Origin: Merluccius polli
Taxonomy: Eukaryota; Chordata; Actinopteri; Gadiformes; Merlucciidae
Length of the DNA stretch: 64,000 nt
Direction of reading: 5' to 3'
NCBI GenBank assembly: GCA_030340625.1
Contig: JAOPHQ010005143.1
Coordinates: 163,501 to 227,500, forward strand
Part shown: positions 47,995 to 61,300 of the stretch, in pieces
Position numbering within the stretch: the first letter of the stretch is position 1
Layout: each line of letters begins with the position of its first letter
Made by a program: the position numbers and the translations under genes
Notes under the pieces: model-generated
Told to the model about the DNA's origin: nothing
Seen by the model: the letters and a program-made list of their open reading frames with translations, nothing else
The model's database searches: none

Positions 47995-49131
47995 TTTTAC
48001 GATGCCATCCAGCAAGTAGGTGTCCAAATAAATTATAGTATGCCAACGTGAAGCCAATACAGCTAAAAGACTAAATTAATCTACTAAATATTTGTTTTGT
48101 TATTATTTTCTTCCCATATGCCTAACCACTCAAATGTACAGCTATGGCCAATTTATTATTATACTCCTTCAGTTGTCTGGGTGGATGATAAAACTATGAT
48201 TTAAATGACCACTTAGACAAATATATACTCACTGAGAGCACAGCAGTGAAAAAGATGCTGTGGGGACATTTTACGCCTCAACCATTTTATCAGATAAAAT
48301 ACTCTAGTCTGATGTGTAAGGATGGCAGATCAGCTAAAGATATTTCTGTTGTGAGTAAGAAGGGTGTGTGGAAAGCTACCTTCCTGCCCGCTGGAAGAAG
48401 CCTTCTGATTGGTCATTTCTATCTTTCGTACAGGCCGATGATGAGCAATCAAATCGATGGAGTCCTTCCGCCCACTTCAACACCCAACTGCAACTTCATA
48501 CAATACTGTGGAAGACAGCGTATTGGAGGTAGTTTTTCAATTCTACATTATGTGTTCACACTTACTTTGAACATAAGTTCATGCTTTTGGTTGAATAAAG
48601 TTTATTGTAGTTATATTGATGATTCAGCAACTGTTCAGTATCGTAGTTTCAGGCCTAATGAACCTAGTCTTTGGAGACTATGTTCATGGCCCTTTAGCTT
48701 TGCTAAAGGTAAGCCTTTAGCAAAGCTACCATATGGGCAATCTGGGCATGTGCCCAAGGGCCCGTGAGCACAAAAGGGTTCTCCGTGTTGGGAGAAAAAA
48801 AAGGGTTTTTTTGCCGGGCTCTACAGAAATATGACACAAAGCTTGACCTATTCTCTTGAACTTGATAATTATCCAATCAGTATGAAATTATAGTTATTTC
48901 CAAGAAAATTAAGTATCATGATTGATTGTTTTATTGGTGAGATGGCTGGGCAAGTGGTGACTGGTGAGCACGTGGCAATGCACTGGATTGATTGGCTAAT
49001 GGTCAAGGATGGTTCGGGCATAGAGAGCAGGTGGTGCAATGGAAGCTGGCTTCCATTGCACAGGTTCAAGATCAAGTCAAGGTTAAAAACAGTGGAAAAC
49101 ATGTTTAACCTGACCCACTATCAGTTAGGTT
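47994..49131. other. Stretch without a supportable gene; one long chance-like frame
   Basis: A 173-codon frame on the + strand (48246-48767) has no recognisable domain, no repeat structure and crosses a perfect hairpin at 48695-48728. I do not call it a gene. The sequence around 48735-48800 resembles termini of small fish transposons (GGGCATGTGCCCAAGGGCCC). Confidence 0.35.
48695..48728. other. Perfect 15-bp hairpin with 4-base loop
   Basis: TAGCTTTGCTAAAGG and CCTTTAGCAAAGCTA pair exactly across TAAG. Together with the nearby GGGCATGTGCCC palindrome it suggests the terminus of a small mobile element. Confidence 0.8.
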
Positions 49132-49136
49132 GTGTC

Positions 49137-50469
49137 TAGGGGTGCCCAGATCGATCGGCCACCGATCATTATCGGCCGATATTCGTTCTAAATTGTGTGA
49201 TCGGTGGTCTCTATCTGAAGTCCGAAAGGCCGATCAGATGACGCAAAACACGCTAGACAATTTCTCTACACGCCACTAAAATGGCTTCACTGGTCTGTTG
49301 AATGTGTTGCACATGTTGCCTGCCAATAAATAAACAGCTGTCAGTTCATGGTGAGGTGTGAACCCCCTGTTTCAGCTCCAAATCCAACATTATGAGATTA
49401 AAACATAAATGCATTTTGGGCTACGGCAACTTTGTGATACTTTTTTTTAAGCCATTGCCGTCGTTGTGTATGAGCATTATAATGAGCGGTGTTGTATATG
49501 CAATGCACCACAGACTGTGGTGTTTTACTATAAGTGTCCGAGAGCAGGACGTTCACAAAGTGGTTGGCGGAGACTGGCAAAAACACGATTTTACACGTTT
49601 TCTCTAAATGACGGTATTATTTTAGTGGTGACAAAATGGCATAGATTACTATGTTATAGTTCATATAAGTAAGTAATACTTTATGACACTTTTTAGAAGA
49701 CAGTTACAAAGCGCTTCACACACACACACACAGAAAATATAAACAAATAAATAAATAAGGCAACAATAAATGACTATAAAACACAGCAGAATGAGAAACA
49801 GACCAAACTAAAACAAATCAAAAGATAAGACAGAGATGGCGACCTAAAGAAAGGCTTGCCCATAAAGATGTGTTTCTAGAAGCCGCTTAAAACAGTCCAA
49901 AGAGTTTCAGTCCGAGAGTATAAAATATAAGACATATTACCACGTTTAAAACAAACATTTTGGGTTCACTGTTTCTTAAAGATACAATGTTGTTAAGAAT
50001 AGTTAAAGGGGCTATAGACGATATATTTTGCCACAAGATGTCGCACTAGAGCACCAGCATCTCAAACCACAACCATTGGGAGTGTTCTTTACCTTCTTAA
50101 CTCATCTCATGCACGGCGCATGCGTTATCATGAACGCGCAGCCGGCCTGACTATCCAAAACAAAGAAACTAGAAGCTCACAACACACACAGAGGAAGGGT
50201 GCCTTCATTCTCTGGTCAGGACGCCATTACTCCACTATATCTCTACATAGCCAATAGTTGTTTGCTGCTATATTAATGTTCAGGATATCGTCTATAGCCC
50301 CTTTAAATAAATAATGATACACAATAAATTTGATCGGCGTCGGCCGTAACTGCTTCCAGCAATCGGTGATCGGCCCCAAAAATCCTGATCGGGGCACCCC
50401 TGGTATCAGCCGATATGGCTCATAGACGATCTGCGATCGGCAGCAATAAACGTTATCGGGGCATCCCTA
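49137..50469. mobile_element. DNA transposon with TAGGGRTGCCC ends
   Basis: The left end is TAGGGGTGCCCAGATCGATC; the right end, read inverted, is TAGGGATGCCCCGATAACG. GTGTC occurs immediately outside both ends (49132-49136 and 50470-50474). Both subterminal regions are rich in ATCGGCCGAT-type palindromes. A second internal copy of the right end (CTGATCGGGGCACCCCTGG, about 50386-50404) suggests a composite. No intact transposase is seen. A 296-bp TTAA element is nested inside. Confidence 0.75.
50007..50302. mobile_element. MITE with 18-bp perfect TIR and TTAA duplication
   Basis: AGGGGCTATAGACGATAT at the left end is exactly inverted at the right end. TTAA flanks both sides (50003-50006 and 50303-50306). 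TTAA targets are used by piggyBac and Kolobok transposases; the terminal bases do not decide between them. It has no coding capacity. Confidence 0.88.
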
Positions 50470-50474
50470 GTGTC

Positions 50475-51190
50475 AGTGAGACATGTGCCAAGCAGTAGAA
50501 AATGGAAAGCGTTAACTATGAGCTTCAGTGCCAAGGGGCCCCTGGGGGTGCTAATCCAGCTGACTTGTAATTGAGATGTCAGGGACCAAGTTGTGATCCT
50601 GTTGCATATTGTTGGGTCTTCACTTCCACCTCGGCTTTCTGGACCATATACTGTGCTGAAGAAGGTTTGTAACCTAAACTACCTTGTTGCCACAGCAAAG
50701 ATAATGTTTGTAATGTTAAATGTAAATAACCTGACAGAAAAAAAAGTATTACCTGTCCCCTATCCTGGGGGTTGGCTTGTGTATATAGTTAGTTCAGCCC
50801 CCTTAAATAGCCACAGTAATAAAATGGCCACAGTACTACTCTTGGGCGTCTGATCCACCTCCACTCCTCTTGTGTGTCGAATGCTTTTCCAACGTGTCTC
50901 TTTATCAGTCCTCATTAGGATCAGTGTACTTATAGGGGTCTCGCTCTCCTAGCTCTCTCTCCTAGTTTTCTTTTTTCTTTCTCCTTGTGTTTCCTCACCA
51001 GTGCATTCCTCATGGATTCATGCACCAGGACTTCCATGCATTGCTATTTGTTCAGCTAATAGAATAATCAGAGTTGATTAATATAGTTAGAACAATTGAC
51101 AATCAACATCTTTTGGTCAATGCAAATAATATAATACAATTTTAGAATAACTGCAACTTTGAAGCATTACTAAAATAGTGGTCAATAGTG
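50475..51190. other. Non-coding stretch
   Basis: No gene or repeat recognised with confidence. Confidence 0.3.
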
Positions 51191-51194
51191 AATT

Positions 51195-51790
51195 AACAAC
51201 TTGTAAAGCATTGTTCGTACACGAATACTCATTAGTAAGCAATTCATAATCAGTTATAAAATTAGAGATAGAAGATCATTTATGAATCGCAATTAGAGGA
51301 TTTACAAACTATTGACAATGTGTTATTAATGCCAAGTACGTAATAATGCTGCAATTCATGATTAGTTCAGGTAGTTATAAAGCATTAGTAAAGTCTTTGT
51401 GTGAGCTCATCAAAAGCGAGGACTATTTATGCCTTATTACTAATTATTACTTGGTACTGCTGCAATGGTACTTGAGGCATTTCCAGCATTTACATGTCAT
51501 TTATAAATGCTAAGTAAGGCCTAAATAGTCCTCACTTTAGATGAGCTCACACAAAAGACTTGTGCTAATGCTTTCTAACTACCTGAACTAATCATGAATT
51601 GCAGCATTATTAAGTATTTACAAAGCATTATCAACACATTGTAAATAGTTTGTAAATCATTAACTTTCATTTTATAAATGATCTTATAAACATTACCTCA
51701 TTAATAATGTATAACTTATTATGAATTGAATACTAATGCATATATTCATGCAGGAACAATGCTTTACCAATGTGTAAAGTGCTACCATAC
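51195..51790. mobile_element. Palindromic foldback MITE
   Basis: The left half (from GTAAAGCATTGTTC at about 51203) and the right half (to GAACAATGCTTTAC at about 51768) are reverse complements with scattered mismatches and small gaps. Arms are about 240 bases and the axis lies near 51470. Landmarks include TTTGTGTGAGCTCATC at about 51399 and its inverse at about 51543. Outer ends are worn, so no target duplication can be read. Confidence 0.8.
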
Positions 51791-52757
51791 TCTCGATTGT
51801 AATCAATTTCTTATTGTTTCATTGTTGTATTTGATATCCTTTGCTTCAAGAAATTGTCAATTACACCCTTTCCAGTAGTAAGGAGTAAATCTGAACTATG
51901 ATGTAATTTTCCATCTGTTAGACACATTTTTTTTAAAAATCTATGATTTACAACATAGTTCCTATTAGGATTCTCCATCCTCCCGGGGCCTTGTTTTAAT
52001 TACATGTACAGATAAATGACTGCATTCTCAGGAGAGGAGAGCGGGTTTCAACGTTAATGCATGTGTGATATCATATTCCGCAGTACAAAACGTATGCATG
52101 CTTGCAGGCTGTGAGCAAAGTCCATATTTGTTTGATTCATGGCACGGCTGTGGATTAAGTGTGTATGTGTGTGTGTGTGTGTGTGTGTTAATAGGATTCA
52201 AGAAACTATTGTATTATATTTCAATTGTAGATTCATGCCTGATTGATGTACTAACTGCAATGCTTTTTTAATGGAATTAACTTTTATAGATTTGTATGGT
52301 GATGTATCGCCATCCATTTTGTATTAGGCCAACTACCGCAGGCAGATGCATGATAAAAAAATGACTGGTTTAAATTGATCTCCCCTAAACCTAATTTATG
52401 CAGGTGCACATTTAAATGACAAATGCAGTTGAAAAGACGGATCTGTGTTTTTTAATGTACTTTTTCAAAGTAACTTATTTCAATTGGGAGAAAATGTGCA
52501 TGATTTTTAAATCCAGCTTGAAAAAAAATACAATTAAAAATAAATAAATAAGAATAAGAAACAATTGTTTATGCCTTCAGCAGTTACAGATCCTGCCAAG
52601 CGATCTGGTTCATTGGGAGACGGCTGTTTGAGTATCAATCAATACGTGTCTAATCTTCTGAAGTCTACATTCTGATTAAGAAAGACAACCTAATTCTGGG
52701 AAACGATTAGCTAATCCTTTTAACTTGTGTCTGCGTGTGGGTTCGTTCACATGCATT
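51791..52757. other. Non-coding AT-rich stretch
   Basis: A short TG run lies at 52163-52189. No exon or element recognised. Confidence 0.3.
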
Positions 52758-52807
52758 CACACACGCACACGTACACGTACACGCATACACACACGCACAC
52801 GTACACG

Positions 52808-52869
<62 letters not shown>
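52758..52869. repeat. (CA)n microsatellite with variant 5' part
   Basis: Degenerate CACG/CACGTA words pass into about 29 pure CA repeats. Confidence 0.95.
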
Positions 52870-52873
<4 letters not shown>

Positions 52874-54875
52874 GACCACTTACTTGCTATGCTTGAGTGC
52901 ACATGTTGCATATTTCCTTGTGTGGGTAGATGTGAATAGCTTTGATGACAGAGGTCTCAAACGTTCTTAAGTTTGTTTTACCAATACCATCTTAATCTGC
53001 ATCCTGGCATCTACTGAGGTGAAAAAAAAACTGTTTTGGTGATCATTTTTATATGCAGATCAAAAGTAAGCATATTTGAAAAGAAATATTGATGGATGGG
53101 CCTTAGCCCAAAGCACAGCAGAAGAGGAGCTGCAGCTTATCCCCAGGAGCTGTGGAGCTTTTGTTGCTGTCAGTGTTTGAACACTAGATGCAGTTTTCTT
53201 TTTCCCGTCACACTCATATTCGTAACCCTGGGCTTCTGTGCTTGTAAAAACAACTGCAAACACCGCCTGCATTTGTAAGTAAAATACATCTACATACAGT
53301 TAAAGTATGAGTATCCACAAGGTATTCACCATGTTGTGTATTTGCCTCAGTTACAACAGCACTAAAGATGACAGAGCCACGACTATACGTAACATTACTG
53401 CTCTGAGTCTGATTCAATCACACGGGTACGCATCAGTGCCTTAGGTACATCACTCCATTAGTGTGCGTTAATACCAACATAAAGTAGTGCCTATGTTATT
53501 CATGTATGACATGACTGATGATTGAAGACACTGTCCTAATAAAGCATCAGTGGCAGTCATTTAAAAAAATATATTTATATATTAATGGGCATTTTATGCC
53601 TTTATGGATAGGAGAATGGAGAGAGACAGGAAAATGTGTTGAAAGCAAGAGGACTGTGGGTCAGAAGAAACCTGGTGCGCTACAAGGCGACCCGACTTCC
53701 CCCGGGTCTTGCTACACGACAAGGGCCCGGATCAAAGCTTCTGTCATCTCCAGCGTGTCAGTTTCGTTACCAATCATCAAATACGGCACCCAGTGGCTTA
53801 TTTGTCATGGTTTGACACGCATCACGCCTCCGTAGTATGCAATTTCCTCATGTTATTTACCACCAAACAAAAGCATTGTCTTGTTGTAATTTTGACAAAG
53901 CATCTGTGTTAGCGATGTTGAAACATAATCGTAGCCAGATGTCGCTGAGAAAGTGTTCTAGATAGACTGAGTGCTCCAGTTAAGGCCTTCCTGTCCTGAA
54001 GACTGCCGGTATCTGGCAGTCAGTCAAAATGCATTTTGGGGCAAGGGAAATCCCACCTACTCCAACCAACCTGATCAGACGCCACGGTGGCGTTAAAGGA
54101 CAGCGTTAACGGCCCTATGACAACTCGCGTTTGTTCCACCGCCTCAATGCCAGACCTGGCAAACACACAGGATGTCGCACTTGAAGTGTTGCTGTGAATT
54201 GTGGTTGTTTTAAGGCGTTATGTGTGTTGGGCTCAGATGCTCCTGATAATAAACAGCTGCACTTGGTCATCTGCCGAGAGCTTAACAACTAGCGGCGCTA
54301 AAAGACGTAGTAAGCTCCTTGGGGGCAGCTGGAAGAGTTTCATTATTCGTAGATTAATGGACTGCAAAAATGTGTGTCCCTGGATGGCAACTATATGTCC
54401 TAAAACTCTAATGAGGGGTTTTCTTCTAAAAGCAGAGGGAAAGTGTCTGTTTAAGGAAGTGCATATATATATATATATATATCTCCAAAAGGGGCAGCTA
54501 TATTATAGTATTATATTATATAATATTAGTCTTTGGTACGATGGCGCTACAGTGTCAGCCATGTTTACGTTTCACCAGGGAAGGAGGAGGATTATTCTCA
54601 GTGTTTTATCAAATGTCTAGCTCTTTTGCTTTCTGCACTGGCCATCTTGCTGTCAAAACATAGATATGAATTCTTTGAGGGGACTAAGGCATCTCTTGGC
54701 CTTTATGATACCTGTAGCAGCTGGAGGAGGAGACGCACACATGCTTTTTTTTTTTTTGCTTTCTCTGAGAGCAAAATGAAATCAAATTATTTGCTGTGAG
54801 CTCTCTCCTCTGGCACCTCGCTAAGCTGCTCCAAAAGTCATTCATGTGGCTCTTGGGTCCTTTACTCCAGATACA
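52870..54875. other. Non-coding stretch
   Basis: No exon I can support. A TA run lies at 54464-54482. Confidence 0.3.
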
Positions 54876-54996
54876 CACACCACGCACACACGCACATACA
54901 GACAGACAGACAGACAGACGCACACACACATACAAACACACACACATGCGCACACATACACACACGCACGCGTGCATGCATGCACACACGCACATG
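54876..54996. repeat. Degenerate CA-rich microsatellite with (CAGA)n
   Basis: CACACG/CACATA words interrupted by five CAGA units at about 54898-54918. Confidence 0.88.
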
Positions 54997-56470
54997 CCAA
55001 GAATGTAGCTGGATAGACTGGATTTGGCCACTGTCTGCTTGGACCTTGGCTCTTGGTCTTTCAACAGTGATACAAAACCTATTTATATATAGTTTGTGAC
55101 ATCAAACCATAATGTGGAGATTGATAATAAATGTATATTGCGTTTGTTTACCGTTGATGTTATATGCCATAATTGATATGCACATTTAGACGTGCAACTA
55201 TATTTAATAATGTCAGCCATGAATCAGCGTGAATAGCGGGCCGGGGGATTCGTTCAGTGGCTCTGCATCAGAAAGAGCGAAAGGGCTGACATTTATCTTG
55301 AGCTATTCTGCTGAGAATGCAGTGTTTAATGGCTTTATAATGACATTCACAGTGTCTCTTCAAACAGACCCCCCACCTCCCTGCTCAAGTGATTATAGAA
55401 GGTTGTCGGAGGGAAGCCTGATTGTGGGAGGTTGTGAATTGAAGGGGCAGACTCAGCTGCTAACAAGAGCACCAGCACCAGACACATACTTAAACAATAA
55501 AATAAAATAGAAAAAAAATACACATTTCTGTCACAGAGATTGCATTTATCAATTAATTTAAACTAAAGACCAAATAGGAATCTCAATGATAAGTGTGACG
55601 TAAAATACATTTGGTTTGTACAATTGTAAAAGAAAATGCCAACCACTTAAATATAGGCAACAGACAAACTGCTGACAGGTTGCTCCTGATTGTGTGCGTG
55701 TGTTAAATTAGTATGTGTGTTAGTTAGCATAAAACCGCACACCAGTGGACTAAACTTCTGTATAGCATTCACAGCATGCATAGATGGTTTTGGTATGCAT
55801 GCCTGTGTGTGCACCTTCTGGTATTGTTGCCTGTGGACAAGAGACATTACTAAAAAGTTGTCGACTCCACAAAAAGGAAAACTTCAAAAGCATCCTCCAG
55901 CAAAGTCAACAACCTGGGAGCCATTGTGTGGAAACAACAACCAGCACTACTGCTGTCAAGCCGGTGGACAGGAAAAGAAACTCAGCAGGAGCAGAGAGAG
56001 AGAGAGAGACATTCCCTCAATTAGGGACTCTATGATTTCACATCTTACAAATGCACGCAACTTTTTGGAGAATATAGACATGTGTATTTGTGTTCATATG
56101 TAAGTAATTAAGTACATTGTATGTACTCACTTACACCTTTCGAAACCAGAGTTACAAGGCGCTGAACAATACAGCATTAAAAATAACAATATAAACAATC
56201 TATAATATAAATACAACATAATGACAGAAACCTAACAATATATAGATATATAGAGATATATATTCTGTACTTTTGCACTGCAGTTGATGGGTGAGAGAGC
56301 AGGATCAACTCCCCAGCGGGGTGAAAAATGATCTGTGGGCCACAAGGACAAACGTGAGAAACCCCCAGGTATATAATCCTGTATGTTCAGCCTCCACTCA
56401 GCAGAGGAGGAGCTGCTGTCTCACCATAAATAATACTGCAACTCAGCGGATGTCGAGAAAGAAAGTTCAA
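54997..56470. other. Non-coding stretch
   Basis: No supportable gene. Short repeats such as GA at 55996-56010 are present. Confidence 0.3.
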
Positions 56471-56477
56471 AGATGGC

Positions 56478-57340
56478 ACAATTTTAGCCACTTTGTGTAC
56501 TGTTTTTCAACAATGCACATACTTGTTTTTAATTCTATCATTTCTACTTGGACCCATAGTACTCCACAATAATCTACGTATTTATGAATTCATATACGTG
56601 TTATTAAGAATACATTTGAGTTTGAGAGTCAACGCACTCAAACATGCAATGTTGTCTAGAATTGGAAAAGGTTTGGGAGCATTTCTGAGATACAGCATGT
56701 TTTATTATATATTTATAGGGCGTGAGGTGTCCCTGGCACAATATTAAATGTTAAAATGTGTTTGTTTTTTTCCACCCGAACACGTTCAGGTGGAAATACC
56801 TCATGCATTTATCTATGCATTTTTCAGAGAAATTGAAAATTCCCAGAAAATATATGAATTAAACGAAAATAGGGTCTCTATTGCCAAGAAAGTGCATTCA
56901 TGCCGTCCACCATGATTTTTAAACTAAGTGATGGTTTGAGAATTGAAGCGATCTTTTCAAAGAAATTCCAAGGTACAATTTTGAAGTGCTCTTCCTGATT
57001 GTGCGAATAATTTGCCAAAAGTTTACAGAAGATTATATTTGTTTGATTACACGGCAGTCTTTTTCTCAGAATATGGCTTGACACTTTTATAATGGTCAGA
57101 TAAGTGTAGTAATTGAGTTTTTGAGTTGAATATACTGCTGCCATTACCAAAATCACCCTCAGAATAAATGATGCTGTTCAATTGACGGCAATGGAGCCAT
57201 TTTGGTCTCTTTTTTGGAGTGCAGTAAATAAACGTGTCAGATTAGTGGGCTAGAAAAGCTGAGATGATGCTAACTACTTCAATTAAAAAATGTGTCTTAA
57301 AATGAGCATGCAGTTAAGAATGACATTTCCAGAGTATGGG

Positions 57341-57395
<55 letters not shown>

Positions 57396-57788
57396 TATAT
57401 ATATATATATATTCTCAAACCATCACTCATTTTCAATTTCTCTGAAAAATGCATGGATAAATGCATGAGGTATTTCCACTTGAACGTGTTCATGAAAAAA
57501 ACCAACACATTTTAACATTTAATATTGTGCCAGGGACACCTCACGCCCTATAAATATATAATAAAACATGCTGTATCTCAGAAATGCTCCCAAACCTTTT
57601 CCAATTCTAGACAACATTGCATGTTTGAGTGCGTTGACTCTCAAACTCAAATGTCTTCTTAATAACACGTATATGAATTAATAAATACGTAGATTATTGT
57701 GGAGTACTATGGGTCCAAGTAGAAATGGTAGAATTAAAAAAAAGTGTGTGCAATTGTTGAAAAACAGTACACAAAGTGGCTAAAATTA
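56478..57788. mobile_element. 1.3-kb inverted-repeat element
   Basis: The left arm starts near ATTTTAGCCACTTTGTGTAC (56481) and the right arm ends near the inverse (57762-57781). The arms (about 56481-56943 and 57411-57781) run as reverse complements with few mismatches; the left arm has about 100 extra bases near its inner end. The core holds a TA array. No coding capacity. Confidence 0.8.
57342..57411. repeat. (TA)n microsatellite inside the inverted-repeat element
   Basis: TA dinucleotide runs with one CAG interruption. Confidence 0.95.
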
Positions 57789-57808
57789 TATATATATATA
57801 TATATATA

Positions 57809-58363
57809 TGTTAGGTTTAGCAATAGTAGGGCCCCGGAGCAGAGACAGAGACAACGAGAGGTGATGGTGAAAAAAGGGTTTATCAAACAAGGATCAAAAA
57901 CGGAGGGGATATAACTAAGGACGCTGGCGTGCAGGGAGGGCAGCAGACGGGAAGGCTGCCGACACAGGATGCCAGGAAAGGGGGACACGCGGTAGGCTGG
58001 AAACGGCGTTCGGCGGACGGCATAAGCACGCGGCACACTGGAGACCTAAGGCACGTAGAGCCCCCGGGAGAAAAACACGAAACTGTCAGATCACAAAAAC
58101 ACACTAGAGCCAGTAGTGACCAAAAAAGGTGAACGAGAAAAAACACACGATGAGTACTAACGTGACATCTGTAATAATTCGGCACTGGAGTGGAGATTGA
58201 ACCGGGGTTATATAGGAGGAGTGATTGATGATGAGAGCCAGGTGTGCCTCGTTGAATGTGCCGGCAACCTTACCACGCCCACTACCTTGCACCTACACGC
58301 CAGGGGAAACGAGAAGGGACAAAACAAGCAACAACACAGAAACGTAAAACTCAAACCATGACA
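57809..58363 (-). repeat. 3' LTR of the chromovirus
   Basis: The 555 bases appear identical to 62764-63318 by line-by-line reading. It lies next to the polypurine tract at 58364-58377. Confidence 0.95.
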
Positions 58364-58377
58364 GTACCCCCCCCTTA
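58364..58377 (-). promoter_or_regulatory. Polypurine tract
   Basis: On the minus strand TTAAGGGGGGGGTAC leads into the 3' LTR. The G run is the expected plus-strand primer. The pol stop TAA (58377-58375) lies inside it. Confidence 0.8.
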
Positions 58378-61300
58378 ACGAACGCCTCCTGGCGTTCTGC
58401 CCGGTTTATCAGGAAAGCGTCCGTAAAAGTCTGTGATGAGGGTATTGTCCAGGATGAGGGCCCGAGAGACCCACTGACGCTCCTCCGGACCATAACCCTC
58501 CCAGTCCACCAGAAACTGGAACCCCCGGCCCCGCCGGCGGACGTCCAGTAGTTGCCGGACGGTGTAGGCCGGGTGGTTATCGATGAGCCGGGTGGGTGGT
58601 GGGGGGTCGGCCGGAGGGCTGAATGGACTGGAGGTAACAGGCTTAAGCAACGAGACATGGAAGGCTGGGTGAATCTGGAGACTGGGAGGTAACTTCAATC
58701 TTACAACATTGGGATTTATTATGTGGTCGATCTCAAACGGTCCAATGAATCTGGGGGCGAGCTTTCTGCTCTCCACCTGTAGGGGTAAGTCACGTGAGGA
58801 CAACCAAACCCTTTGACCTGGCTGATAGCTGGGAGCTGGAACCCGGTGCCGGTCTGCAAGGCGCTGGTTGCGGGCTGTGGTGCGTGCAAGGGCTGCTCTA
58901 ACCTCTTTCCAGACTCGGTGGGCACGCCGTAGATTCTCCCGCACCGAGGGAACCGCAACACCAGCCTCCTGTGTGGGAAATAATGGGGGTTGGAAACCGT
59001 TGGCAGACATGAATGGCGACATCCCTGTGGCGGAGCTGACCAGGGAGTTATGAGAGTACTCGATCCAGGGAAGGTGGGTGGACCAGGAGGCTGGATGACG
59101 GGCGGTGACGCAACGGAGAGCTGACTCCAGGTCCTGGTTTGCCCGCTCCGTCTGGCCGTTAGTCTGGGGGTGGAACCCGGATGAAAGGCTAACAGCTGCC
59201 CCCAACGCCTGGCAAAAGGCTTTCCATACTCGTGATGCGAACTGCGGCCCCCGGTCTGACACAATGTCCTGGGGTATCCCGTGAAGACGGAACACATGGT
59301 GAACCAAGAGGTTCGCAGTCTCTAAAGCTGAGGGGAGCTTGGGCAGTGGAACGAAATGCACCGATTTGGAAAACCGGTCCACAATAGTTAGGACGACCGT
59401 GTTCCCCTCAGAGGGAGGCAAACCGGTCACAAAGTCAACGGCTATGTGCGACCAGGGGCGGTGGGGGACAGGAAGAGGGCGTAGTAGGCCTGGCAGGAGG
59501 GCGATGGGAGGCCTTACCGCGGGCGCAGACGGAGCAGGCGGCGACAAACTCCTTGGTATCAGGAGAGATAGACGGCCACCAGAAACGCTGTCGGATGAGG
59601 GCCAGGGTGCGATGGAAACCTGGATGGCATGAGATCCTTGAAGAGTGGCCCCACTGCAAGACCGCAGATCGCGCCTCCGCCGCCACGAAGAGTCTCCCTG
59701 GAGGGCATCCCTCTGGCTGCGGTTGATTCCGAAGGGCCTCCTGGACCACCTGTTCCACCTCCCACCTGGCCGCTCCGACCACACAGGCACTCGGGAGGAT
59801 GGTTTCCACGACCCCCTCCTCCTCCGGAGGGGAGAACTGACGGGAGAGAGCGTCGGGCTTGGTGTTGCGGGACCCTGGACGGTAGGTGAGGGTGAACTCG
59901 AAACGGCCCAGGAACAGTGCCCACCGAGCCTGACGGGAGTTTAACCTATGGGCAGAGCGTAAATAGGACAAGTTCTTATGATCGGTCCACACGATAAATG
60001 GCTGGGAGGAGCCCTCCAGCCAGTGTCTCCATTCCTGCAACGCTAACACCACAGCCAATAGCTCTCTGTTGCCAACATCATAGTTACGTTCTGCTGGAGA
60101 CAGTCGGCGGGAGAAGAACGCACATGGATGGAGCTTTTGGGTGTCCGGGGACCGTTGTGACAGTACTCCTCCGACTCCCGTATCGGAGGCGTCCACCTCC
60201 ACCACAAACTGGAGCGACGGATCCGAGTGAGCGAGAACAGGGGCAGATGAAAAAAGAAGCTTCAACTTGTTAAATGCTGCCTGGGCAGCAGAAGACCACA
60301 CGAAGGGAACCTTGGTCGAGGTGAGCTGGGTAAGTGGGGCGGCTACCAGGCTATAGTCTCTTATGAATCTGCGGTAGAAATTAGCGAACCCGAGGAACCG
60401 CTGGAGCTGCTTGCGAGTGGATGGGGCTGGCCACTCCACCACCGCTTGGATCTTCTTGGGATCCGTCATAAGTTGCCCCTTTTCTATGACGAATCCCAAG
60501 AACTCCACGGACGAAACGTGGAACGCGCACTTCTCTGCCTTGACATATAACCGGTTCTCCAGGAGTCGCTGGAGAACAAGCCGAACATGCTGAATATGTT
60601 CGGCCAGGTTGCGTGAAAATATCAAAATGTCGTCGAGGTAAACAAACACAAACAGATTGAGCATGTCGCGGAGAACATCGTTGACGAGGGCTTGGAAAAC
60701 CGCGGGAGCGTTAGTGAGTCCGAACGGCATGACTCTGTATTTGAACTGACCAAGTGGAGTGTTGAAAGCGGTCTTCCACTCGTCGCCCTCGCGGATGCGC
60801 ACCAAATGATAGGCGTTACGGAGATCTAATTTTGTAAAGATCGCCGACTGGTGCTCGAACCCAAACGCCGAATCGAGAAGAGGAAGGGGGTATTTATTCT
60901 TTATTGTGATGTTATTGAGGCCCCGGTAGTCTACGCACGGCCGCAGGCTCTTATCTTTCTTGGACACGAAAAAGAAACCTGCGGCCGTGGAGGATGAAGA
61001 GGGACGGATGAGACCTGCTGCCAGTGATTCATTAATGTATTTAGTCATACTTTCCTTCTCGGGCCTAGACAGGTTATACAGTCGACTACTGGGGAGCGTG
61101 GACCCCGGAATGATCTCGATAGCGCAGTCATACGGGCGGTGAGGAGGTAAGGTTAACGCCCGGTCCTTACTGAACACTGCTTGCAGATCATGGTAGTCGG
61201 AGGGGACGGTAGAGAGGTCAATAGTTTCAACAGGAATGGGAGAGGAGACTGGATTACTGGGAGTGGCGGAGTGCAGGCAATGTGAATGGCAAAAAATACT

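Noticed and set aside
48246..48767. 173-codon + strand frame
   Set aside because: No domain, no splice logic, mixed composition, and it crosses a perfect hairpin. It could be checked by expression, but nothing in the sequence supports a gene.
48918..49085. tRNA-derived SINE
   Set aside because: A GGTTCAAGATC word resembles a B box, but no matching A box or cloverleaf can be built.
59629..59944. Plus-strand frames over the chromovirus
   Set aside because: Antisense shadows of pol.
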